Below, in pieces: positions 8,384-15,455 of a stretch of DNA of 51,635 nt; positions within the stretch are counted from its first letter, which is position 1; the number at the start of each line of letters is the position of its first letter. The notes beneath the pieces are model-generated. The model was not told the origin of the DNA. It was given only the letters and a program-made list of their open reading frames with translations, and did not search any database. The translations under genes were made by a program, and so were the position numbers. Origin of the DNA: Pseudomonas parafulva NBRC 16636 = DSM 17004 (GTDB lineage Bacteria > Pseudomonadota > Gammaproteobacteria > Pseudomonadales > Pseudomonadaceae); contig NZ_BBIU01000032.1 in assembly GCF_000730645.1 (NCBI RefSeq), positions 1 through 51,635 of the forward strand. Reading direction: 5' to 3'.

Positions 8384-9798
8384 TTCAGGCGTTGGTACAG
8401 GGCGCTGCTGCTGGGCCAGTTGCGTAGCAGCCGCGCACGGTCGCGGGCATAGGCCGGGGCAAAACTCAGCTGGGTCGCATGCTGGGTCATGGCATCCAGG
8501 TCGATCAGCGACCATTGGCCGCCCTGCCAGAACAGGTTATGGCCCTTGAAGTCGCCATGGCTGATGCGCTCGGCGATCAGCCGCTGCATCAGCTGTACCA
8601 GCGCCTGAACCTGCTCTTCGGGGGCCTGCCCCGTTTCAACGTGCGGCGCGAAACAGGCGCTGAGGTCTGGCCCGTCGATGTATTCGGTCACCAGGTAGGC
8701 CGTAGTGCGCAAACCCATCACCCGCTGCTCCAGCACCGCCAGGGGGCGCGGCGTGGCGATATCCAGAAAACGCAGGCGGTGCCCTTCGATCCATGAATGC
8801 CAGGCCCGGCTCGGGCGCCAGAACCGCTTGAACCAGTGCGCGGTGTTCTTAATGTTGTAGCGTTTAAGTACCAATGGGCGGCCATTGACCTCGATGCGCG
8901 CCACACTGGCCGCGCCGCCGGTCTTGTACAGGTGCCCTTGCTCGATCAGTGCATCGGCCTGTTCAAGCACCGGCAGCATGGCCTGGGCCTCACTGCGCAC
9001 CACTGCGCGCAGGCCAGACAGACTGCGCTGCACACTGAACAGGCTGCATTCGCGGCCGGCTTTTTCCAGGTAGTCCTTCTGGCGCCAGGCGCGCACCTTG
9101 TCTACCTGCTTCTGCAAGGCTTCCAGGGGCAGTGCATGTTCGGCATTGGCCAGCAGATAATGCACCAGCAGCTCCTCGATGAAGGGCTCCAGGCGCTTGG
9201 GCAACTGGGCAAAGAACACCCCGAGGTTTTCCAGCACCCGTGGCCGCGAGAGCTGCTGGCCAGGCGTTTCAGCCTTGATACCGGCGCCGTCGATCAGGTA
9301 CAGCTTGCCGCCGTGGCGCAGCAGGTTGTCCAGGTGCAGGTCTTCCTGCCACAAGCCCTGCCGGTGCATGTGTGCCACGGCGGTCAGCGCTTCGCCCAAC
9401 ACGGCCTGTTGTTCGTCGGCCAGTGCAGGCAGTTGTTCCACGCCAGCCCAGGCATCAGCCAGGCTCTGTGCGCCATCGAGAAACTCGAACAGCAACCAGC
9501 CGCCTTCACCTTCCACCAGGCCGTCAGCCAGCAGCTTCGGTGTCGTCAGGCCTTGCTCGGCCAGCAGTTTCACCCCTTGCAGCTCACGCTGGAACTGGCG
9601 TGCGGCGTTGCTGCCTACCAGCAGCTTGGCCAGCACCGGAATGCCCCGCCAGATACCCGCGCCTACGTAACGCTGGCCTGGCAGCACACGCAGCAGGCTC
9701 AGCAACTGCAAATCGGCACCACCGGCAGCATCTGCCAGGGTCAGGCTCAGGGGCAGCGACGGGTGGCGACCTGCCGCTTTCAGTTCAGACAGGTGCAT
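8356..9798 (-). CDS. tandem-domain lipopolysaccharide kinase (InaA/WaaP-like)
   Basis: This 480-aa protein carries two kinase-like lobes. The first has a catalytic loop QEDLHLDN around residues 151-158 followed by LYLIDGAG. The second has HGDFKGHN at about 414-421 followed by SLIDLDAM. Both keep the Asp and Asn expected for phosphotransfer and metal binding. It is the last gene of the waa operon, and its ATG overlaps the upstream kinase stop as ATGA with GAGG before it. P. aeruginosa has a similar-size gene at the same place after waaP. It probably phosphorylates inner-core heptose or acts on another envelope sugar; the substrate is unknown. An in-frame start at 9846 lies inside the previous gene and is less likely. 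Its 3' end overlaps the convergent toxin-like gene. Confidence 0.82.
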   Translation of the reverse strand: MHLSELKAAGRHPSLPLSLTLADAAGGADLQLLSLLRVLPGQRYVGAGIWRGIPVLAKLLVGSNAARQFQRELQGVKLLAEQGLTTPKLLADGLVEGEGGWLLFEFLDGAQSLADAWAGVEQLPALADEQQAVLGEALTAVAHMHRQGLWQEDLHLDNLLRHGGKLYLIDGAGIKAETPGQQLSRPRVLENLGVFFAQLPKRLEPFIEELLVHYLLANAEHALPLEALQKQVDKVRAWRQKDYLEKAGRECSLFSVQRSLSGLRAVVRSEAQAMLPVLEQADALIEQGHLYKTGGAASVARIEVNGRPLVLKRYNIKNTAHWFKRFWRPSRAWHSWIEGHRLRFLDIATPRPLAVLEQRVMGLRTTAYLVTEYIDGPDLSACFAPHVETGQAPEEQVQALVQLMQRLIAERISHGDFKGHNLFWQGGQWSLIDLDAMTQHATQLSFAPAYARDRARLLRNWPSSSALYQRLNQLLPTLTA

Positions 9799-10550
9799 CA
9801 GCGTGCCTCTTTGTGATGGCGGCGTTGCATCAACCGTTGCAGCCAAGTGTCGACCAGCGTGCTGCCTGCAGGCTGCGCCAGGTAGGCCGCCAGCAGCGTG
9901 CGCACGTCGTGCTCACCCCACACCGGCGCCCGGCGCAGCAATGGCTCCAGGTCGCGCAGGCGGTCACGCATGCCGAACAGCAACGGCCGGGTTTTTTCCA
10001 GGTCGATCAGCTGTGCGTCCCAGCCTTCCCGGCGCTGGCGCAAGAAGATGTGCTTGGGATAAAAGCACCCATGCACCTGGCCGGCGCCGTGCAGCGTACG
10101 CGCCAACTGGCCGCACGCTATCAGCATGCCGTCGCGCGCAGCGGCGCCCAGTTGCGCCCACTGCGCCAGTTGGCTGTCGAGGTCGCTCCAGTCGTCCAGC
10201 GCACGGGTCATCAACACCGCCCGGTGCTGGCCAGCCTGTTTGCGTTCGCCGTAGAACACCGCCTGCAGGGCCGGTATGTGCAGCTTCTGGTAACGCACGA
10301 TGTTGCGAAATTCGCGGGCGAAGGTGGGTTCGCCGAACGGCCGGTGCAGGGTGCGGGTCAGGTAGTCGCTTTGCCGCTTGAGGTAGTAACCCTTGCCCTC
10401 AAGCTCCAGGCGGAACACGCTACTCCAGCCACCACGGCCGGTATTGGGCTCGTCCACCGCGTCCAGTTGCAACGCCCACAGCGCCTCGAAATCGTCCAGG
10501 CCATGGCGTTTGAGCAGCGCTCTGTCGTCGCTGGCCACGTAGTCGGTCAT
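9798..10550 (-). CDS. WaaP/InaA-family kinase-like protein with altered catalytic loop
   Basis: This is a 250-aa member of the lipopolysaccharide kinase (InaA) family in the waa operon. The N-lobe has the beta-strand lysine YYLKRQ (K58) and the C-lobe the metal-binding IDLEK at 182-186. The catalytic loop reads VHGCFYPKHIFL (159-170), so the usual HxDxxxxN has Cys in place of the catalytic Asp and His in place of Asn. WapQ/WapP-type proteins near P. aeruginosa waaP show comparable divergence. It could be a weak kinase or a non-catalytic partner. It is joined by 4-nt ATGA overlaps to the kinase genes on both sides. Confidence 0.85.
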   Translation of the reverse strand: MTDYVASDDRALLKRHGLDDFEALWALQLDAVDEPNTGRGGWSSVFRLELEGKGYYLKRQSDYLTRTLHRPFGEPTFAREFRNIVRYQKLHIPALQAVFYGERKQAGQHRAVLMTRALDDWSDLDSQLAQWAQLGAAARDGMLIACGQLARTLHGAGQVHGCFYPKHIFLRQRREGWDAQLIDLEKTRPLLFGMRDRLRDLEPLLRRAPVWGEHDVRTLLAAYLAQPAGSTLVDTWLQRLMQRRHHKEAR

Positions 10551-11281
10551 TCCCTTCCCTCGAAAAAGCCCAGTACCTGGCGGATACGCTTCTTGTCCCG
10601 GTCGTTCAGCCGGTTGCGCTCACGGTACTGCAGGTAGAAGCGCAGGCGCTGGGTGGCAGACAAGTGATACTTGGCCACTTTGTCCAGGCAGGCCAGGTCC
10701 TTGATCAAGCGGTGACGCCACATGAAGCCCCGCCAGAAGTCGCCAGTGGGGCAGTCGATGAAGAACACCGTGCCCTGGTCGTCGACCAGCAGGTTGCGCC
10801 ATTTCAGGTCGTTGTGGGCAAAGCGGTGCTCATGCATGACCCGGGTGTGGCGGGCCAGCTGGCGGCTGATATGGTCGACCCAGGCGCGGTCGGCCAGGCG
10901 CGCATCATGGCGCTCGGCCAAGGCCGACAAGTCTTCGGTGTTGGGCAGCTCGCGGGTAATCATGGCACCGCGGCCAAAGGCCAGGCCGTTGCGCTCAAGC
11001 CCCCAGGCCACTACTTCGGCCGTGGGAATGCCCCATTTGTCGAACTGCTTGAGGTTCTGCCATTCGGCCTTGATACGCGGCCGACCCAGGTAACGGCGCA
11101 TGTGCTTGCCGGCACCGGTGTAGCGTTTGACGTAGTAGTTGACCCCGTCACGCTCGATCCGCACCACCTCGCTGAGCGGGTCGCGGGTAAGGCGCTCGCC
11201 CTGGATGGCAAACACCGCATCGAGGCTGCCGAAGTCCGCCGCCAGATGTTGATAACCTGGCGCCAGTGTCCAACTCGCCAT
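10547..11281 (-). CDS. lipopolysaccharide core kinase, InaA family
   Basis: This 244-aa kinase-fold protein lies immediately downstream of waaP. Visible features are YYVKRY with the ATP-binding lysine near residue 52, the catalytic loop AHNDLKWRN at 155-163 with intact Asp and Asn, and IDCPTGDF at 175-182 in the place of the DFG-type metal loop. Its start overlaps the waaP stop by one base (TGATG) and its end overlaps the next gene by ATGA, so all are made from one transcript. It probably adds phosphate to inner-core heptose, as proposed for the accessory kinases beside P. aeruginosa waaP. The exact acceptor is not determined. Confidence 0.87.
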   Translation of the reverse strand: MASWTLAPGYQHLAADFGSLDAVFAIQGERLTRDPLSEVVRIERDGVNYYVKRYTGAGKHMRRYLGRPRIKAEWQNLKQFDKWGIPTAEVVAWGLERNGLAFGRGAMITRELPNTEDLSALAERHDARLADRAWVDHISRQLARHTRVMHEHRFAHNDLKWRNLLVDDQGTVFFIDCPTGDFWRGFMWRHRLIKDLACLDKVAKYHLSATQRLRFYLQYRERNRLNDRDKKRIRQVLGFFEGRE

Positions 11282-12087
11282 CAGAGTGCATCCCCATAGC
11301 GTTGCTTACGGTCGTAGAGTTTCTGCGCCTTGCGTTCCAGCCAGGCCAGCAGCGCGGCCTCGTCCCGCAGCACCTCGCGCAACGGGCGCTGGAAGTACGC
11401 GCGCAAAAAGCGCAGCTTGTCGCGGGCGGTCAGGCCAATGTCCAGGGCCGAGAAATACAGGGCGGCCAGGTCTTTGTCGCGCCAGCGCCGGCTGATTTTC
11501 GCCCGTGTCTGCGCACGGTGCAGGTCGATCACCGACAGTTTGAAGCCATCCGCCGTCACCGGCCGGTCTGTGTGCAGCAGGAAATGGCAGATGTAGCAGT
11601 CACGGTGGTTCACCCCGGCGCGGTGCATGCCACCGGTCATCTCGGCCACACGTGCAATCAGCGCATGCTTCAGGCGCGGCTGAGGCGGTTGCTTCACCCA
11701 GTCGAGGCTGAAGTCTTCCAGGCTGATGGTGGGCGCCAGTTCTTCGGTGATGATGAACGAGTGCTGCGTGGCCGGGTTACTGCCGCGCTCACCGTAGGCA
11801 ACGGCGGTCATGGTCGGTACACCCACTTCATGCAGGCGCTGGATGGCTCGCCATTCCTGCCCTGCACCGAGCACCGGCAGCTTGGCCGTGAGCAGGTTCT
11901 TGGCAATCTCACCCCAGCCGATGCCGCGGTGAATCTTGACGAAAAAGCCTTCGCCAGCCACCTCGGTACGCAGCGTGCGACGCCCTTCCAGCTCCCGGTA
12001 CACCTCGCCCTGCAAGGCTTCCACGGCGTCGAAGGCATCACGCCCGGCCCACAGGCTTTTGAAGGGTTCGGCCAGTATCAGCTTCAT
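11281..12087 (-). CDS. waaP: LPS core heptose(I) kinase WaaP (RfaP)
   Basis: This 268-aa protein has the hallmark WaaP catalytic loop NHRDCYICHFLLH at residues 160-172, where the Asp at 163 should be the catalytic base. VIDLHRAQ follows as the metal-binding motif, and FFVKIHRGIGWGE contains the ATP-anchoring lysine. WaaP transfers phosphate from ATP to O-4 of heptose I in the lipopolysaccharide inner core, on the cytoplasmic face of the inner membrane. In Pseudomonas core phosphates are important for outer-membrane integrity and LPS export, and waaP is reported essential in P. aeruginosa. The gene overlaps waaG by ATGA. Confidence 0.95.
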   Translation of the reverse strand: MKLILAEPFKSLWAGRDAFDAVEALQGEVYRELEGRRTLRTEVAGEGFFVKIHRGIGWGEIAKNLLTAKLPVLGAGQEWRAIQRLHEVGVPTMTAVAYGERGSNPATQHSFIITEELAPTISLEDFSLDWVKQPPQPRLKHALIARVAEMTGGMHRAGVNHRDCYICHFLLHTDRPVTADGFKLSVIDLHRAQTRAKISRRWRDKDLAALYFSALDIGLTARDKLRFLRAYFQRPLREVLRDEAALLAWLERKAQKLYDRKQRYGDAL

Positions 12088-13208
12088 ACGCCCTCCTGCC
12101 CCAGGATCACGTCGGCAGCGTGCTGCGGCATGCTGTACAGGTCGGCGGTATCAGCGAAGCGCAGGCCGTTGCGCGACCAGTCGGTGCGGGCCTGTGGGTC
12201 TTCGAGCATGCGCTGCAGGTAGCCGTTGAGCTGCTCTTGTTCGAACGGCTCGTCCAGTACCAGGCCGCACTCGGCCTCGGCAATGTAATGCGCGTAGCCG
12301 CACACCTTCGACACCAGCACCGGCAAGCCTGCCACCAGCGCTTCGAGCAACACCGTGCCGGTGTTCTCGTTGTAGGCCGGGTGGATCAACAGGTCGGCAC
12401 CCAACAGGAACCGCGGGATGTCGCTGCGCCCTTTCAGGAACTGCACCTGGTCACCCAGGCCCAGGGTTGCGCTCTGCAGCTGGAACACCTTGGGGTCATC
12501 CTGGCCGATCACCATCAGCCGGGGGCGCTTGCGCAAGGCCGAAGGCAGCGCAGCCAGCGCCTTCAGGCTACGGTCCACACCTTTGGTCTTGAAGCCGGAG
12601 CCAATCTGCACCAGCAGCAGTTCGTCATCTGCCAGGTTGAATTCCTTGCGGAAACCCGCGCGAATCTCGGCGGCGTTCGCCGGGGCCCGGCGGTCCTGGG
12701 AAATGCCCGGCGGCAGCAGGTGAAAACGCTCCACCGGGGTGCCGTAATGCTTGATGAACAGCGGTTGCTGCACTTCGGAGATCATCAGCACCTCGGTGCT
12801 GGCGTGCTTGTCGAACACGGCCCGCTCGTACTCGGCAAAGTGCCGGTAACGGCCCCAGCGGCGGTACAGGCCACCGCGCAGGGTCTGGGCCTTGTCTTCA
12901 AAGCAGCCATCGGCAGCGTAATAAACGTCCAGCCCCGGCATTTTGTTGAAGCCGATCAGGCGGTCGACGGGGCGCTCGGCCAGGTCGGCCTGCATCCAGG
13001 CGGTGAGCTTTTCGTTGCGGCGGTGGTTGAAGATCGCCTTGACCGGCGCCACCAGCACTTCGAAACCTGCGGGGATGTCGCCCTCCCAGATCAGCGTGTA
13101 CACACGGATCTGGTGGCCGCGCCGTTGGCACTCCAGGGCGATGCGCATGAAGTCGCGCTGCAGCCCACCGAAGGGGAAGTATTTGTAAAGCACGAAAGCC
13201 AGTTGCAT
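12084..13208 (-). CDS. waaG: LPS core glycosyltransferase WaaG (GT4 family)
   Basis: This 374-aa glycosyltransferase of the GT-B fold has the characteristic N-terminus QLAFVLYKYFPFGGLQRDF, where the GG loop contacts the acceptor. The C-terminal UDP-sugar signature HPAYNENTGTVLLEALVAGLPVL lies near residues 280-302 and includes the E-x7-E pair. In the pathway it adds the first hexose of the outer core to heptose II (alpha-1,3-glucosyl transfer in enterics; in Pseudomonas the sugar is reported to be galactosamine). The ATG at 13208 overlaps the waaC stop by one base (TGATG), and an in-frame TTG one codon earlier is ignored. Confidence 0.93.
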   Translation of the reverse strand: MQLAFVLYKYFPFGGLQRDFMRIALECQRRGHQIRVYTLIWEGDIPAGFEVLVAPVKAIFNHRRNEKLTAWMQADLAERPVDRLIGFNKMPGLDVYYAADGCFEDKAQTLRGGLYRRWGRYRHFAEYERAVFDKHASTEVLMISEVQQPLFIKHYGTPVERFHLLPPGISQDRRAPANAAEIRAGFRKEFNLADDELLLVQIGSGFKTKGVDRSLKALAALPSALRKRPRLMVIGQDDPKVFQLQSATLGLGDQVQFLKGRSDIPRFLLGADLLIHPAYNENTGTVLLEALVAGLPVLVSKVCGYAHYIAEAECGLVLDEPFEQEQLNGYLQRMLEDPQARTDWSRNGLRFADTADLYSMPQHAADVILGQEGV

Positions 13209-14266
13209 CAACGGACATCCTCAGCCAGCAGCAGCGCGCTCAAGCGGCTCGCCACATGCTCGGGATTCAGGCGAGTGAAGCACAGCGGCCACTCGCGGTT
13301 CGGATCGTACCGGCGCAGGTCTTCGGCGCTCGGTTTGTAGGTGCATTTTTTTTGCAGGCAGGGCGCGCACGGCCAGTCACTGGCCTGGTGCACCTGGGTC
13401 CGCCCGTAGGCACCGGTAAGGCCCGGGTTGGTTGGGCCAAACAGCGACAAGGTAGGCACATCGAGCGCTGCGGCCAGGTGGCCCAGGCCGGTATCGACCG
13501 CGACGCAGGCCTTGGCGGCAGCGAGCACACGGGCCACGCCTGCCAGGTTCAACTTGGGCAGCACCTGGCAGTTGTTCAAGCCCTGGGCGATGCGCTCGGC
13601 CCGGGCCTTTTCCGCCGGGTTGCCCCAGGGCAGGCGCACTTCCAGCCGGCGACGGCCCATGCGCTCGGCAAGCTCGCGCCAATAGGCTTCGGGCCAATGC
13701 TTGGTGGCCCAGGTGGTGCCATGCAGAAACACCACATAGGGTGCAGCCGGTGGCAGTTGCAGGCGGTCGAGGTCCAGGCCGTATTGGCCGATCCCTTCCG
13801 GCAGGTCATAGGCCAGGGCCATGGCGAACAACTGGCGAACACGCTCCACGGCATGCTGGCCGACGGCAACCGACAGGCGCCGGTCGTAGAAGCGGCTGGC
13901 CCAGCCTTCACGGGCGGAATAGCGGTCCAGCCCGGCGATGGGCGCCTTGACATAGCGGGTAAGCCAGGCCGACTTGACCAGGCCCTGGGCATCGATCACC
14001 AGGTCGTACTTGCGCGCGCGCAGGCGCTGCTTGAACGCCTTCCATTCGCCGCTGCGCAGCGTCTGCCACAGGTTCTTGCGCCAGCGGCGGATTGCCACCG
14101 GGATTATCTGGTCCACGGCCGGGTGCCAGCTGGGGATTTCGGCAAAGCCTTCTTCCACCACCCAGTCGAAGCGGATGCCGGGTATGGCGTGGGCCGCATC
14201 GGTGAGCGCCGGCAGGGTATGGATCACATCACCCAGCGACGAGGTCTTGATGATCAGTACCCGCAC
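13208..14266 (-). CDS. waaC: LPS heptosyltransferase I (WaaC)
   Basis: This 352-aa GT9-family enzyme begins with the typical MRVLIIKTSSLGDVIHTLPAL, in which the SLGD loop faces the Kdo acceptor. The C-terminal nucleotide-sugar signature VDTGLGHLAAALDVPTLSLFG is present near residues 257-277. It transfers L-glycero-D-manno-heptose from ADP-heptose to Kdo of lipid A-Kdo2. The start codon is GTG and follows the waaF stop directly (TAAGTG). The C-terminal CAPCLQKKCTYKPS cysteine cluster resembles that of other Pseudomonas WaaC proteins. Confidence 0.95.
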   Translation of the reverse strand: MRVLIIKTSSLGDVIHTLPALTDAAHAIPGIRFDWVVEEGFAEIPSWHPAVDQIIPVAIRRWRKNLWQTLRSGEWKAFKQRLRARKYDLVIDAQGLVKSAWLTRYVKAPIAGLDRYSAREGWASRFYDRRLSVAVGQHAVERVRQLFAMALAYDLPEGIGQYGLDLDRLQLPPAAPYVVFLHGTTWATKHWPEAYWRELAERMGRRRLEVRLPWGNPAEKARAERIAQGLNNCQVLPKLNLAGVARVLAAAKACVAVDTGLGHLAAALDVPTLSLFGPTNPGLTGAYGRTQVHQASDWPCAPCLQKKCTYKPSAEDLRRYDPNREWPLCFTRLNPEHVASRLSALLLAEDVR

Positions 14267-15316
14267 TTATTCGACCTCGACCACAGCATCGATCAACCCC
14301 GGGCCACTCAGGCTGTGCAAGGCCGCGATGACGCTGCCTGGCTGCAGCAGGCGCAGGCAGTTGTAGTGGCCAAACCGGCAGGTGCGGTCGAAACACGGGC
14401 TGCACTCGATGCCGGTGCGCACCACTTCCACCTGTTCGGCCAGCGGCGGTGTGAAGCCAGGCGATGTAGACCCGTACACCGCCACCAGCGGGCGGTTGAG
14501 GGCAGCTGCCACGTGCATCAGTCCAGAATCGTTGGACACCACGGCCTGGGCACAGGACATCAGGTCGATGGCCTCGGCCAGGGAGGTTTCACCGGCCAGG
14601 TTGGACGATTCTTCACGCAAGCCGGGGATTAGCCGGTCACGGATCTGCTCACCCACAGGGTGGTCGTTTTTCGAGCCGAACAGCCATACCTGCCAGCCCT
14701 GGCGGATCATCGCGTCGGCGACTGCAGCGTAATGCTCGGCAGGCCAGCGTTTGGCCTCGCCAAACTCGGCACCTGGGCACAGTGCGAGCACCGGGCGGTC
14801 CAGCTCCAGCCCGAACTTGGCCAGGGCAGCGTCGCGGCTCTGGGCTTCGATCTGCAAGCTGGGGCGCGGGTAAGGTTGCGGCAGCGCTGCCCCCGGCGGG
14901 TAGGCCAGGGCCATGAAACGCTCGATCATCAGCGGGTAGCGGGCCTTGTCCAGCTTGCGCACATCATTCAGCAGGCCAAAGCGCATCTCGCCGCGCCAGC
15001 CGGTGCGCTTGGGGATACCGGCAAAGAACGGCACCAGCGCCGACTTGAGCGAATTAGGCAACAGGATGGCCTGGTCGTACTGACCGGCCAATGACTTGCC
15101 AATGCGCCGGCGGGTGGCCAGTTCCAGCGCACCATGGCCAAGCGGGAAGCTAAGCGCCTGCCGCACCTCAGGCATGCGCTCGAGGATAGGCCGGCTCCAC
15201 TCGGGGGCGAGCACATCGATCATGCAGTCGGGGTGCTGCTGTTTCAGGCACTGGAACAGGGTCTGCGCCATTACCATGTCGCCGACCCAGCTGGGGCCAA
15301 TGATCAGTATTCTCAT
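14267..15316 (-). CDS. waaF: LPS heptosyltransferase II (WaaF)
   Basis: This 349-aa GT9-family protein has the WaaF-type N-terminus MRILIIGPSWVGDMVMAQTLF and the sugar-nucleotide signature VVSNDSGLMHVAAALNRPLVAVYGS near residues 258-282. It adds the second heptose of the LPS inner core. It is the first gene of the operon waaF-waaC-waaG-waaP-kinases, all on the minus strand with overlaps or no gap. In P. aeruginosa ilvE lies between waaF and glnE. Here only about 140 bases separate waaF from glnE and ilvE is absent, as I recall for P. putida. Confidence 0.95.
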   Translation of the reverse strand: MRILIIGPSWVGDMVMAQTLFQCLKQQHPDCMIDVLAPEWSRPILERMPEVRQALSFPLGHGALELATRRRIGKSLAGQYDQAILLPNSLKSALVPFFAGIPKRTGWRGEMRFGLLNDVRKLDKARYPLMIERFMALAYPPGAALPQPYPRPSLQIEAQSRDAALAKFGLELDRPVLALCPGAEFGEAKRWPAEHYAAVADAMIRQGWQVWLFGSKNDHPVGEQIRDRLIPGLREESSNLAGETSLAEAIDLMSCAQAVVSNDSGLMHVAAALNRPLVAVYGSTSPGFTPPLAEQVEVVRTGIECSPCFDRTCRFGHYNCLRLLQPGSVIAALHSLSGPGLIDAVVEVE

Positions 15317-15335
15317 GCTTAGTCCAGAAACACTC

Positions 15336-15376
15336 GGGGAGGCTGCAGGCTGCGGTAAGCCTGGCCTCCCCTCTTT
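15336..15376. terminator. hairpin between glnE and waaF
   Basis: GGGGAGGC at 15336-15343 pairs perfectly with GCCTCCCC at 15364-15371, and an inner AGGCT/AGCCT pair extends the stem. A short T-rich run follows only on the plus strand, so termination of minus-strand glnE transcription is uncertain. The structure may instead limit read-through from glnE into waaF or act as a leader hairpin for waaF. Confidence 0.5.
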
Positions 15377-15414
15377 ATATTCAGGCTATGTGGCGGACAG
15401 TGTACCACCCACGT

Positions 15415-15447
15415 GGGCCATTCGCGGGCAAGCCCGCCTACAGGCGA
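15415..15447. repeat. REP-like element, glnE-waaF gap
   Basis: The stretch GGGCCATTCGCGGGCAAGCC with the following CGCCTACAGG is a variant of the P. putida REP sequence, here with a GCGGGCAAGCCCGC hairpin core. It lies just after the glnE stop codon, a typical extragenic REP position. Confidence 0.75.
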
Positions 15448-15455
15448 CAGGCCCT

